A stretch of DNA of 42,290 nt, taken from assembly GCA_026129915.1 (NCBI GenBank), contig JAHCHD010000027.1, positions 1-42,290 on the forward strand, written 5' to 3'. Below the pieces are notes generated by a model. It was not told the origin of the DNA and did no database searches. It saw nothing but the letters and a program-made list of their open reading frames with translations. Made by a program: the position numbers and the translations under genes. Every line of letters begins with the position of its first letter. Within the stretch, counting starts at the first letter, position 1. Shown piece after piece: positions 34,029 to 42,290 of this stretch. Origin of the DNA: Bryobacterales bacterium (GTDB lineage: Bacteria; Acidobacteriota; Terriglobia; Bryobacterales; Bryobacteraceae).

Positions 34029-36592
34029 CGCACGCCGGGGTAAGGAGTATCCCATCCACGCACATCGTGCCAGAGGATGCGATTGAGCTTGTCGGTGGGT
34101 GCAGCATCGGGGACATCAAAGCGCATGCGCAGGGAGGCTTCGGCAGCCTCGCGTGCTGGTCCGCTGAGGGCACTCAACGGAGGATTGACCGCCAACAGAT
34201 CCTGCTCTGGCTTTCGCGCCTCGTAGGGGGTGAAGTCGGGAGTGTCGGTGAAGGAATTGCGCATGTCGGTGGCAATGAGGTCGAACAACGACAGATTGGG
34301 CAGCCCCAGGATCTGCTCAATGGTTTTGAGCATGTGCTGATTTGCGTAGAAGGTGCTGTCGACGTGGCCGCGGCGCGTGTAAGGACTGATGGCGAGTGCC
34401 ACGGTGCGGTGGCCGTCCACGTGATCGACACCGTTCTGGGCATCATCCTCCACCACGAAGATCGCCATCTTCTTCCAGAAGGAGGTCTTGGTGAGGGCCT
34501 CCACTATTTGGCCCAGCGCCCAATCGTTGTCAGCGACCATTGCAGCCGGGGTTGAGGTACCAGGCCGCGTTCCGAAGGTATGGTCGCAAGGCAGCTGCGC
34601 GATGACAAGGTTCGGCATCTTGCCGTCGCGTTCCCATTGCTCCACGTCTTTGATGAAAATCTGCGCCCGCGCCAGATCGGGGATGGAATTGGTATAGGGC
34701 GGGTAGTTCTTCGCCAGGAACTGGTTCAAGGGCTTGAGCGGTGCTTCAATAGAATACTTCGCGGTGAAGTCTTCGCCGGCGAGCACCTGCTTGAGCATGG
34801 GCAGACGGTCGTCCGGCGGCTCGGCAAGCCGCCCGGCGTACTCGCCATATACCCGAACGCCCTTGCCTGCTTTGCTGGCGATGTCCCAGATGAAGCCGCC
34901 CGCGGAATAGGCGATGGGATCCGTACCATCGAAGGGATAGCTGCGGCCGCGGTAGCCAGGCCACATGGCGTAATCCACTTCGTTGGCCTGTGTTACCCAC
35001 TGGTGGCCGTCGCCGCTATTGCCTCCGGTGGCGTAGAAGTTGTCGAGCAGTACGAACTGGTCTGCCAGCCGGTGATGGTTGGGCGTCACCTTTTCGCCGA
35101 ACATCGTGAGAGAGGGATCTCCGTTGCCCTTGGGCATATCGCCGAAGACCTGGTCGTAGGTGCGGTTTTCCTTGATGATGTAGACCACGTGTTCGACGAG
35201 CGAGGGTTCGCCTGCGCGCACAGGGATCGCCTTCGGCCGCGCGTTCTTGCGGGGCGCTTCGGCGCGAGTAGCTGGCCCCACCACCATCCGATTGTTCTCC
35301 GCCACGGCGAGGGTGTAGCTTTCCAGTTGCGCGTCGTCGGGGAGGTCCACCACATGCACCGTTCCACGGTAGGAGTGGACGAATCGCTTCTTCTCGTCGT
35401 CGCGCCAGCCGGAACCCACGCCCAGCAAGGTGGAAACTGCCAAGTGCTTGCCGTCCGGGCTAAGATCCAGGCCATTGGGATACCACCCAGTGGGGATCAA
35501 GCCGCGGATAGAGGTGGATTGATTTCCTGAGGGCAGGTGAACTACCGCAACCGCGTTGATGCCCCCGCAGGCGACATAAAGCGTGCCACCGTCGGCGCTG
35601 AGCGCGAGGGCCGTTGGCGCGATGCCCACGACCTTGCGGGCGAAGGGTTGCAACTCAATGGTGCGAACCACGCGGTTCTGGCGGGTATCCACGATGCTCA
35701 CGGTATCGCTGTTGCCATTGGCCACAAAGAGCCGGTTGCGCGATTCATCCAACAGCAGCGCGGTGGGATGCAGGCCCACTGCCACTACCTGTGACGTTTG
35801 TCCGGTGGCCGTATTCACGCGCGAAACCGTACCGGTGGAAGCAATGCCAAAGCGGTCTACCACCACTTGGTCAGCGTCAGGCGTCAAGCCGGTGGGCAGC
35901 GTGCTATCCCCAGGTGCGGGAATCTTCCCGCCCCAGTTGGAGACCCATGCGACACTGCCGTCCGCGTTGAGGGCAACACCCACGGGGGCGATCTGCACCT
36001 TTGCCTTACGAAGCAGAGTACCTGCGGCGAGGTCGAAGATGGCGAGTTCGTTGTTAAACGTGAGCGCCGCTACCGCCGCGTGCTGGCCCGCACTGTTCCG
36101 CCGCGAGGCCACGGCCACCGCACCGCCGAGGTGTTCTCCGAGCCCTTCAGTGATGGTCCTGGTTCCCGAGGCGCTGGAAACTAGCGCGACGACGGCAGGC
36201 GATGCGGACTGCCGCGACTGCATACCCACAGTGAACAGGGTTTCAGACTGTGGATGGTAGGCGATGCTCTGTATGCCGGAGGTGAAAGCGCCGCGGCCTG
36301 TTTCCGCACTCAGCGTGATGCGCTGCTCCACGGAATTGCGACGCCAGTTCAGCTTGACGACACCATTGGCCGCCAGGGCATAGACGTCGTCGGAGGTATT
36401 GCTATAGCGCACGCCGTAGACGCGCGTGGGAAACACCGATTGCACACCGGCGGGCACGACACGCTGGCCGGTGGTGACCACTCCAGGATCCGTAACCTGA
36501 CGAACCGGGTCTTCCTTACCTGTCTGGGCAACACTGCCCGTTGCCACAAACAAGAGGGCGACTGCGAGGGAAGTGAGTGATGATATGCGCAC
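33947..36592 (-). CDS. YncE-like beta-propeller / phosphoesterase fusion, secreted
   Basis: This 881-aa exported protein has two parts. After a signal peptide (ISSLTSLAVALLFVATGSVA), residues about 40-450 form a YVTN/NHL-type propeller (NRLFVANGNSDTVSIVDTRQ, GGTLYVACGGINAVAVVHLP, GWYPNGLDLSPDGKHLAVST). Residues about 465-790 are a PF04185-type phosphoesterase domain: HVVYIIKENRTYDQVFGDM, NFYATGGNSGDGHQW, VIAQLPCDHTFGTRPGTSTP, IFVVEDDAQNGVDHVDGHRT. Related domains are phospholipases C and acid phosphatases, so hydrolysis of phosphate esters outside the cytoplasm is likely. The fusion occurs repeatedly in Acidobacteria and is usually annotated as a bifunctional YncE/alkaline phosphatase family protein. 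Its 3' end overlaps the radical SAM gene tail-to-tail by 82 bp. Confidence 0.92.
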   Translation of the reverse strand: MRISSLTSLAVALLFVATGSVAQTGKEDPVRQVTDPGVVTTGQRVVPAGVQSVFPTRVYGVRYSNTSDDVYALAANGVVKLNWRRNSVEQRITLSAETGRGAFTSGIQSIAYHPQSETLFTVGMQSRQSASPAVVALVSSASGTRTITEGLGEHLGGAVAVASRRNSAGQHAAVAALTFNNELAIFDLAAGTLLRKAKVQIAPVGVALNADGSVAWVSNWGGKIPAPGDSTLPTGLTPDADQVVVDRFGIASTGTVSRVNTATGQTSQVVAVGLHPTALLLDESRNRLFVANGNSDTVSIVDTRQNRVVRTIELQPFARKVVGIAPTALALSADGGTLYVACGGINAVAVVHLPSGNQSTSIRGLIPTGWYPNGLDLSPDGKHLAVSTLLGVGSGWRDDEKKRFVHSYRGTVHVVDLPDDAQLESYTLAVAENNRMVVGPATRAEAPRKNARPKAIPVRAGEPSLVEHVVYIIKENRTYDQVFGDMPKGNGDPSLTMFGEKVTPNHHRLADQFVLLDNFYATGGNSGDGHQWVTQANEVDYAMWPGYRGRSYPFDGTDPIAYSAGGFIWDIASKAGKGVRVYGEYAGRLAEPPDDRLPMLKQVLAGEDFTAKYSIEAPLKPLNQFLAKNYPPYTNSIPDLARAQIFIKDVEQWERDGKMPNLVIAQLPCDHTFGTRPGTSTPAAMVADNDWALGQIVEALTKTSFWKKMAIFVVEDDAQNGVDHVDGHRTVALAISPYTRRGHVDSTFYANQHMLKTIEQILGLPNLSLFDLIATDMRNSFTDTPDFTPYEARKPEQDLLAVNPPLSALSGPAREAAEASLRMRFDVPDAAPTDKLNRILWHDVRGWDTPYPGVRQAAFAPLSSDVDDEDREVVDAEEARQ

Positions 36593-36783
36593 GCTACGAT
36601 CCTTTTCACTGAAGTAGCTGGCTTCCGCAAGAGAAACTCCGCATTCGCTGGGCGGAAGGCACAGGCCTATGCTAACAGGAGAGAAGCGCGTGCTTCGCCG
36701 CTTCGCTGGCGAGGGTTTCTATGCGGTGACATCGAGAACGCCGGCACGGGGGGGGCATCATCAAGACAGAAGGCGGGGGATCG

Positions 36784-37350
36784 TCAGATGCGTGGCGATG
36801 AGGGGCTGCCGTTTCCACCAAGCCACGCAGCTCCGCGCAGTAGCGTAACCACACTGATGCACTCCGTGATTTCATGGCGATCCACCATCGAGAGCGCTTC
36901 GTGCAAGGGCACCCACCGCACGCTAATTTGCTCCTCAGCATCCTGGGCGTCGTCCCGCTGCACCAACCCGCGAGCGAGGAAGAGGGTGGCTCGTTCGGTG
37001 GTAGCGCCAACGATGCTATCGAGGACACCAATCTCTATCCACTCGGAAGCTTCGAGACCGGTTTCTTCGCGAAGTTCCCGTTGCGCGGCATGAAGCATAC
37101 CCGGATCGGAGGATTTGGAGGCCCCTACGGGCAGTTCCCAGCAATAACGCTGGCGGGTATAGCGCCACTGACCCACAAGGGCGACTTCGTTGCGCTCATT
37201 CAGTGCCAGCACGCCCACGGAAGGCGCCAGGTCAACAATGCCGTAAATGCCAGGCTTCCCATCGGGGCGGATCACCTGATCTTCGATCACGCGGAACCAG
37301 GGGTTCTGGTAAATGAGACGCGAGGAGAGGGTCTTCCAGGGATTCCGCAT
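36784..37350 (-). CDS. Nudix hydrolase, ADP-ribose pyrophosphatase-like
   Basis: This 188-aa cytoplasmic enzyme of the ADP-ribose/sugar-nucleotide pyrophosphatase type is identified from its N-terminal RLIYQNPWFRVIEDQVIRPD segment and GVLALNERNEVALVGQWRYT. The Nudix box is GASKSSDPGMLHAAQRELRE followed by ETGL: the catalytic REx2EE half is intact, but the first Glu of GX5E is missing. The downstream ISVRWVPLHEALSMV is standard. The substrate is a family-based guess. It is divergent from the UXS-like gene with 191 bp between the starts. Confidence 0.88.
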   Translation of the reverse strand: MRNPWKTLSSRLIYQNPWFRVIEDQVIRPDGKPGIYGIVDLAPSVGVLALNERNEVALVGQWRYTRQRYCWELPVGASKSSDPGMLHAAQRELREETGLEASEWIEIGVLDSIVGATTERATLFLARGLVQRDDAQDAEEQISVRWVPLHEALSMVDRHEITECISVVTLLRGAAWLGGNGSPSSPRI

Positions 37351-37541
37351 CGTTCAGGCAGTTCGGCAAGTTCAGCGTTCGCGTCACTATCTTCGCATAG
37401 CCAGTACCTTGCGTACTTCCGCAGTGTAACTTGTGCGGGATTCAAAAAAACCGTTCGATATACTGAGAGCTAACAGCGGTGCGTATCGCCGCACAGACGC
37501 CGCGATCGAGTTCTGATAGTTGTGCCCACGTAGGGGGATGT

Positions 37542-38474
37542 TTGCGCATTTTGTTGAGTGGCGCAGCCGGATTCATCGGTTCGCATTTGAGCGACCGGTT
37601 GATTGCGGATGGTCATCACGTGGTGGGCCTTGATAACCTGCTGAGCGGCAACTTGCGCAACATTGCCCATCTCGAGAGCGAACCTCGCTTTGCGTTCAGG
37701 CATCAAGACGTGTCGCAGCCATTTCAGGCTGAAGGCACGTTCGATGCGGTGCTGCATCTGGCCTCGCCGGCAAGTCCCAAGGACTACCTGGATTATCCGG
37801 TTGAGACTCTGCTAGTGGGCTCTGTAGGCACGCGGAACATGCTGGAGTGCCCGGTTGCCGGCAACTCCCTCTTCCTGCTGACGTCCACGTCGGAATGCTA
37901 CGGAGACCCCACAGAGCACCCGCAGCGCGAAACCTACTGGGGCAATGTGAACCCGGTAGGGCCGCGCTCCTGCTACGACGAGAGCAAGCGCTTTGCGGAA
38001 GCGATCACGATGGCATACCACCGGCGCTTCGGCTTACGCACGCGCATCGCGCGCATCTTCAACACGTATGGTCCGCGGATGAAGCTGAACGACGGCAGGG
38101 TGGTGCCCGCGTTTCTGGATCAGGCATTGCACGGTGTGCCAATTACGGTTTTTGGCGACGGCAGCCAGACACGAAGTTTCTGCTATGTGAGCGACCTGGT
38201 GGATGGCCTGATTCGGCTTCTTCATTCACAGGAAAGCTATCCGGTGAACATAGGAAATCCCCAGGAAATGACGATGCGAGAGTTCGCTGAGTATATCCAG
38301 GAACTTACCGGTACCCCGTCACCCATTGAATTCCACCCGCTGCCGGAGGACGATCCCAAGCGCCGGCAGCCAGACATCACGAGGGCCAAGACACTGCTGG
38401 GATGGGAGCCTAAAGTTGCATTGCGGGAGGGGCTTACCCAGACAATCGCCTATTTCCAGAGCACTGCGGACTGA
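37542..38474 (+). CDS. UDP-glucuronate decarboxylase (UDP-xylose synthase)-like NAD-dependent epimerase/dehydratase
   Basis: This 310-aa extended SDR is inferred to convert UDP-glucuronate to UDP-xylose for surface polysaccharide. It has the NAD motif GAAGFIGSH (Gly7, Gly10, Gly13), [12 protein letters not shown], the UXS-typical [20 protein letters not shown] with [10 protein letters not shown] (Tyr145, Lys149), and [20 protein letters not shown]. The start is taken as TTG at 37542 (reading [10 protein letters not shown]), because GGGGG lies about five bases upstream and family homology begins here; the frame stays open to a GTG at 37479. dTDP-glucose dehydratase-like activity is less likely given the UXS signature. 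It converges with ilvA, with 44 bp between the stops. Confidence 0.9.
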   Translation: MRILLSGAAGFIGSHLSDRLIADGHHVVGLDNLLSGNLRNIAHLESEPRFAFRHQDVSQPFQAEGTFDAVLHLASPASPKDYLDYPVETLLVGSVGTRNMLECPVAGNSLFLLTSTSECYGDPTEHPQRETYWGNVNPVGPRSCYDESKRFAEAITMAYHRRFGLRTRIARIFNTYGPRMKLNDGRVVPAFLDQALHGVPITVFGDGSQTRSFCYVSDLVDGLIRLLHSQESYPVNIGNPQEMTMREFAEYIQELTGTPSPIEFHPLPEDDPKRRQPDITRAKTLLGWEPKVALREGLTQTIAYFQSTAD

Positions 38475-38518
38475 TGAGCTCTGTACGGGGCTGATCGCGT
38501 GGGAGTGCGGCTGGCTGT

Positions 38519-40048
38519 CTACTGCAGGAACAGAGCATAGGCAGGGTTTCCCGTTTCGTCCCAGCAGGTGTAGCCCAGGCTCTCCAGGAACTCCGCGAAG
38601 GCCTGGTTGTCTCGCGGAGGCACCTGAATGCCAGCAAGAACCCGGCCAGCATCGGCGCCGTGGTTGCGGTAGTGGAACAGGCTGATGTTCCAGCCGCTGG
38701 ACATGCGTTCCAGGAAGCGCATCAGTGCCCCCGGTCGCTCAGGGAACTCAAAGCGATAGAGCCGTTCGTCCGCAAGCCCGGGGGCGCGCCCACCCACCAT
38801 GTGCCGCACGTGCAGTTTGGCCATTTCGTTGTCACTGAAGTCCACCACTTCGGGAAACTCGGCACGCAGCCGTTCGAGCAGGTCGCCATACTCGTCGCGG
38901 TTGCGCACTTCCACGCCTACAAACACGCGAGCGCTGGCCGCGTCGGAGTAGCGATAGTTGAACTCGGTGACCTGGCGCGAACCAATCACGCGGCAGAAGC
39001 GCCGGAAGCTGCCGGGTTGCTCAGGAATAGTGGCAGCAAACAACGCTTCACGTTGCTCGCCGAGTTCAGCCCGTTCGGCCACGAAACGCAGACGGTCGAA
39101 GTTCATGTTGGCGCCACAGGCGATGGCGACACAGGTTTCGTTGCGCAATTCTTCGCGATCGATATAGCGTTTTAGCCCGGCAATCGGCAGGGCCCCGGAG
39201 GGTTCCAGGATGGAGCGAGTGTCTTCAAAGACGTCCTTGATGGCGGCGCAAATCTCGTCGGTACTCACCAGCAAGACTTCGTCCAGGAGTTTCTGGCAGA
39301 GGCGAAACGGCTCGGCGCCCACCTGCTTCACGGCGACGCCATCGGCAAAGAGTCCAACCGTTTCCAGGCGCACCCGCGCGCCGCGCTCAAGGGAGAGCGC
39401 CATGGCATTGGCATCCGCGGGCTCGACGCCCACAATGCGAATCTCTGGCCGCAGGGCCTTCAGGTAGGCGGCCACGCCGCTGATGAGTCCGCCGCCGCCC
39501 ACGGCCACAAAAACGGCATGAATGGGGCCGGCGTGCTGGCGCAAGATCTCCATGCCGATGGTTCCCTGGCCGGCAATCACATCGGGGTCGTCGTAGGGAT
39601 GAATGAAGGTGAGGCCCTCGATTTCAGCAACCTGCACTGCATGGCTGTAAGCCTCGTCGTAGGATTCGCCATGCAGCCGCACTTCCGCGCCACGGGCCTC
39701 CACGGCCTTCACCTTAATGCGCGGGGTGGTGACCGGCATCACGATGAGTGCACGGCAGCCCAGCTTCGCCGCGGCCAGCGCCACGCCTTGGGCATGGTTG
39801 CCCGCGGAGGCTGCAATCACGCCAAGATGCAGCGCTTCCGGTGAGAGCTTGGCCATCTTGTTGTAAGCCCCGCGCAGCTTGAAGGAAAAGACAGGCTGCA
39901 GATCCTCGCGCTTCAGCAGGATCTGGTTTTGGAAGCGGGTGGAGAGATTTGTGGCGAGTTCAAGCGGGGTCTCGTGAGCGACATCGTACACCCGGGCGGT
40001 AAGGATCCGCCTGAGATATTCGTTGAGCATTTCCTGCGTGTCACCCAT
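38519..40048 (-). CDS. ilvA: Threonine ammonia-lyase, biosynthetic
   Basis: This 509-aa PLP enzyme (fold type II) deaminates threonine to 2-oxobutanoate, the first step to isoleucine. The catalytic domain has Lys57 in QPVFSFKLRGAYNKM, ASAGNHAQGVALAA and the phosphate loop VGGGGLISGVAAYLK. Two C-terminal ACT-like regulatory domains follow: ALFAATIPEQPGSFRRFCRV and RLYRFEFPERPGALMRFLER, so feedback inhibition by isoleucine is expected. Length is that of the long, regulated form. The ATG at 40048 gives a natural N-terminus. A small membrane-peptide gene lies 48 bp upstream on the same strand. Confidence 0.96.
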   Translation of the reverse strand: MGDTQEMLNEYLRRILTARVYDVAHETPLELATNLSTRFQNQILLKREDLQPVFSFKLRGAYNKMAKLSPEALHLGVIAASAGNHAQGVALAAAKLGCRALIVMPVTTPRIKVKAVEARGAEVRLHGESYDEAYSHAVQVAEIEGLTFIHPYDDPDVIAGQGTIGMEILRQHAGPIHAVFVAVGGGGLISGVAAYLKALRPEIRIVGVEPADANAMALSLERGARVRLETVGLFADGVAVKQVGAEPFRLCQKLLDEVLLVSTDEICAAIKDVFEDTRSILEPSGALPIAGLKRYIDREELRNETCVAIACGANMNFDRLRFVAERAELGEQREALFAATIPEQPGSFRRFCRVIGSRQVTEFNYRYSDAASARVFVGVEVRNRDEYGDLLERLRAEFPEVVDFSDNEMAKLHVRHMVGGRAPGLADERLYRFEFPERPGALMRFLERMSSGWNISLFHYRNHGADAGRVLAGIQVPPRDNQAFAEFLESLGYTCWDETGNPAYALFLQ

Positions 40049-40096
40049 CGTTCGCCTTCAGTGTCGCACGCGCGCCAATTGAGCCCGTGCTGAGAA

Positions 40097-40204
40097 CTAG
40101 CGCATGCCAAGCAGGACCACGGCGGCCAGAAGCAACGCGAGGGTTGTCCAGGATGTGAGCACCCGGAAGTACGCCCATTCGAGTTTTGTGATTTGCGGCA
40201 TCAT
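40097..40204 (-). CDS. Small single-span membrane peptide (35 aa)
   Basis: An ATG-ATG start at 40204 opens a 35-codon frame: MMPQITKLEWAYFRVLTSWT, then TLALLLAAVVLLGMR, ending TAG. It has a short amphipathic N-terminus and one strongly hydrophobic C-terminal helix ending in Arg, as in small inner-membrane peptides. GGGAT lies close upstream, but the spacing is short. It shares direction with ilvA. Function unknown; a chance frame is possible. Confidence 0.4.
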   Translation of the reverse strand: MMPQITKLEWAYFRVLTSWTTLALLLAAVVLLGMR

Positions 40205-40620
40205 CCTATCCCAACGTTAGCGGCTGGATGTTTGGCTAAACAGAACGGACCGGCGGACGCCGTACGCGCACCGGCCAAAGGCGGAGCGCGGCGATCAGAG
40301 GAAGGGCAGTTCGCCCTGCACGGCCCCTCGCGCCATCGGCTGTGTGGTGCTAGCAGCAGTTCGGGACGACCTTAGCTAGTTTCAGTTGGAGCAGCAGTGG
40401 TCCAGGATACGAGACAATGTGGGCGAGGTGCGAGCCAGCCCCGCTGCGGAGGTGGGAGAGCAGGAACTCAATCTCAAGGATCTGGAAGTGGACGCGCATA
40501 GGATGGGGCTGGGACAGGAAAACCGCATCGCAACCAGTCCCTCCCGCTTGGAAAGCGCGAGGGCGGCAGAAAGCCAGGCGAGCAGGCGCCATGAAGCGAG
40601 CGCTGCCTCCGAACCAGATC

Positions 40621-41724
40621 CTAATCCTGAAGCGTGTCCCCATCGGGATTCGAGAGGTCCTCGCTCTCGGTGAGGAAGTCACCGAACTGGATGTTCGATT
40701 CCGCGGAGTACTTCTGGTAGTCGGTATAGGTGGCTTCGTTCCGCATGAATCCCGCGGATTGGTAAGCCTCCGTGATGGCCCGGACCGGCAGGAGCAGTTC
40801 AAGCTCCTCCACCTGGATTGGCGCGTAGTGAATGTCCCAGGAGGCGCCCCGAATGGGGAAATCTTTCGGCGGGTCTTTCTGGGCGAGCCGGATCCGGTAA
40901 ATTTGTCCAGAGTCAGCGGACGCAATCAATTCGCCGCGGTACCCGGTTTTCACCTTCTTGCGGCCAGAGGACATCTCCATGGATGAGTTCGCCTGCTCTA
41001 CTTCAAAAGAGATGCCGACGCGGCGCTCCCCATCCTCTTGGAAATCGCCGATCCAGAAGAAGGTCGCCTGCGTTTTCTCTTCAAAGATCCGCTTGATGAT
41101 GTTTCCAAATTCGCCACTAACCGTAATGCCTCCATGGAAAATCATCACCTGTCCGTCCACTTCTTCCCCGTCTACAGCGACGATATCGTGATGGTCACCG
41201 TCCTCCAAATGGACGAGGCGTTCCTTTAGCATCAGGTGCTTACTCCAGCGCCCGAGACCCGTTTTGTCTTTCAGAAAACTGGTATTCCGGTAGCAGAGAA
41301 AATTGGGTATCGACCGTGCATAGTCTTCGGCATAGAGCCGGATAGCCTCGAGAATCACAGCCGGTTCGCCATCCTGGATCACAAACTGCCCCTTGCGGCC
41401 CTGAACCGACGGGAGCACGTGGGGCGAGGGAGGCTTTCCGGACGACTTGGAGGCGAGTGTCTGCAGCTCGCGAAGGGTGAGTGGACCTGCGCCCCATTCC
41501 GTAGTCTCCTCTATGAAGTTGGAGGTCACCTGTTCGGCAGGTTGCAGTCTGCGCAGTCGCGCGGCCACCTGGGCATCCGGTACGTTTAGCCGCACCATAC
41601 GCCCAACCGTTTCACGCAGTTCCATCAACGACATGGGCTGCGCCTGGACAAATACAACGGCGACGAAGAGCATGAGGACCAGTCGCATACAGTAGTGGTC
41701 TCGCATCGGAACAAAGCTGCGCAT
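40621..41724 (-). CDS. Hypothetical secreted protein
   Basis: I do not recognise a named family. The 367-aa product has a signal peptide (MRLVLMLFVAVVFVQAQ, preceded by 13 residues if translation begins at 41724). The mature N-terminus is helical (LMELRETVGRMVRLNVPDAQ, VAARLRRLQPAEQ). A longer alpha/beta region follows (YARSIPNFLCYRNTSFL, ATFFWIGDFQEDGERRVGIS, LPVRAITEAYQSAGFMRNEA). GAAGGGGG six bases before 41724 supports that start; 41688 would give a tighter signal peptide. It resembles secreted hypotheticals that are numerous in Acidobacteria. Location is periplasmic or extracellular by inference. Confidence 0.65.
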   Translation of the reverse strand: MRSFVPMRDHYCMRLVLMLFVAVVFVQAQPMSLMELRETVGRMVRLNVPDAQVAARLRRLQPAEQVTSNFIEETTEWGAGPLTLRELQTLASKSSGKPPSPHVLPSVQGRKGQFVIQDGEPAVILEAIRLYAEDYARSIPNFLCYRNTSFLKDKTGLGRWSKHLMLKERLVHLEDGDHHDIVAVDGEEVDGQVMIFHGGITVSGEFGNIIKRIFEEKTQATFFWIGDFQEDGERRVGISFEVEQANSSMEMSSGRKKVKTGYRGELIASADSGQIYRIRLAQKDPPKDFPIRGASWDIHYAPIQVEELELLLPVRAITEAYQSAGFMRNEATYTDYQKYSAESNIQFGDFLTESEDLSNPDGDTLQD

Positions 41725-41918
41725 CACGGGCCCCCTTCACCGGCTAAGCCGGATTGTTTTGCTTATCCTGACTAGCGGATTCCTCTACCCAGTTGGATCC
41801 CGAGTCCACCCGAAACGGTGCGGCGAAGATGACCGTACCGCCGATTTCTTCCATTGAATCTATACTTTCCGGGAAATGAACAGAATTGAAGGAACCTTCA
41901 GCGGCTGGGTAATTGGTT

Positions 41919-42290
41919 ATGTTACATTTCGGTTACCAGTCCGTGAGAAATCCAACCAACCGAATTTGCCGCTGGCCCTTGAGTTTGATCCTCCTGTTGC
42001 TCAGTTGGTGCACACCAATGGCCGCGCAGCCAGAAACCCAGCACGTGGTGAATGCTCCGTGGCGCCTGACTCCGCGGACTGAGATCACGCTTCACAGCCG
42101 GTTCCGCACGCGACCCACAAGCCAAGGCTTGTATCAGGGCCGGGCAGGTGCACTCTTGGGCGTGCGCCTGACCCCACAATTGACCGCCATTGCGGGCTAT
42201 TACTTTGCCGAGGAAGAGTCACCCCAGGATTGGGAAGGCTGGAACCGCTTCTTTGGCGGTGTGGAGCACCGATTGGGCCGATGGAAGGGA
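41919..42290 (+). CDS. Exported beta-rich protein (DUF2490-like), cut by window edge
   Basis: An open frame from ATG 41919 (in-frame GTG at 41943) runs to the window end. It has a signal peptide (RWPLSLILLLLSWCTPMAAQ) and strands typical of an outer-membrane barrel: APWRLTPRTEITLHSRFRTR, TPQLTAIAGYYFAEEESP, NRFFGGVEHRLG. The alternating pattern and VEHRLG resemble DUF2490-type proteins that bind or span the outer membrane. The start is uncertain, since neither site is strong. It is divergent from the secreted gene at 40621-41724. Confidence 0.6.
   Translation, partial: MLHFGYQSVRNPTNRICRWPLSLILLLLSWCTPMAAQPETQHVVNAPWRLTPRTEITLHSRFRTRPTSQGLYQGRAGALLGVRLTPQLTAIAGYYFAEEESPQDWEGWNRFFGGVEHRLGRWKG

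Noticed and set aside
37459..37464. TATACT as a -10 box for the UXS-like gene
   Set aside because: No acceptable -35 hexamer lies 16-18 bp upstream, so it was not listed as a promoter.
41861..41866. TATACT as a -10 box for the gene at 41919
   Set aside because: The spacing to any TTGACA-like hexamer is poor; it is suggestive only.

Overview
The window looks like a chromosomal piece of a GC-rich, Gram-negative-type bacterium. An Acidobacteriota member of the Bryobacter/Solibacter kind is my best guess. The guess rests on a PEP-CTERM exported protein, YncE-like propeller/phosphoesterase and FmdE-like secreted proteins, RAYT-type repeat debris and an FGGY/AraD sugar operon. No rRNA, tRNA or CRISPR array was seen, so the assignment is inference only.

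Layout. (1) 1-3182, minus strand: start of a Tat/lipoprotein gene cut by the left edge, a Mn-type superoxide dismutase, then gatA, gatC and a DUF721 gene (transcribed DUF721>gatC>gatA). (2) 3387-8907, plus strand: an L-arabinose-type operon with an SSS sodium/sugar symporter, a FucI/AraA-superfamily isomerase, ribulokinase and L-ribulose-5-phosphate 4-epimerase, with a terminator-like hairpin after the transporter. (3) 9485-11586: a PEP-CTERM protein and the alanine aminotransferase alaC, converging on a perfect 17-bp-stem terminator. (4) 11600-22340: an accessory, repeat-rich zone. It holds a decayed TPEGK-type gene, RAYT transposase remnants, several families of short tandem repeats, an LA2681-type HEPN (predicted RNase toxin) locus with a small CxxC partner, IS copy 1, a 123-bp interspersed repeat in two copies, and an FmdE-like secreted protein. 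(5) 22377-24235: a divergent AraC regulator/SDR pair. (6) 25052-31515, minus strand: a six-gene catabolic-looking operon in decay. Transcription order is MoaF-like, SnoaL-like (internal deletion), isochorismatase-family hydrolase, ABC substrate-binding protein (split by IS copy 2), alginate-export-type porin (frameshifted), and LLM flavin monooxygenase (frameshifted). (7) 31933-42290: ordinary chromosome with a B12/radical SAM protein, YncE-like phosphoesterase, Nudix hydrolase, UDP-glucuronate decarboxylase-like enzyme, ilvA, a 35-aa membrane peptide, a secreted hypothetical protein and the start of an outer-membrane-type protein.

The most interesting signal is the pair of ~1.46-kb IS110-family (IS1111-type) elements at 17037-18500 and 27970-29433. 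Removing copy 2 restores an exactly in-frame 1185-bp substrate-binding-protein gene, which fixes the element ends to within the 2-nt AG core. The restored target reads GGGACAG then GCTGCC. The long non-coding tail of both copies contains GGGACAG-TA-GGCAGC, that is, the left half of the target followed by the reverse complement of the right half. This is the layout expected of a bridge/seekRNA target-guide pair. A third, solo left end of a related element lies inverted at about 15983-16071.

The LA2681-type HEPN locus at 13518-15809 is the best candidate for a little-described defence or stress system.
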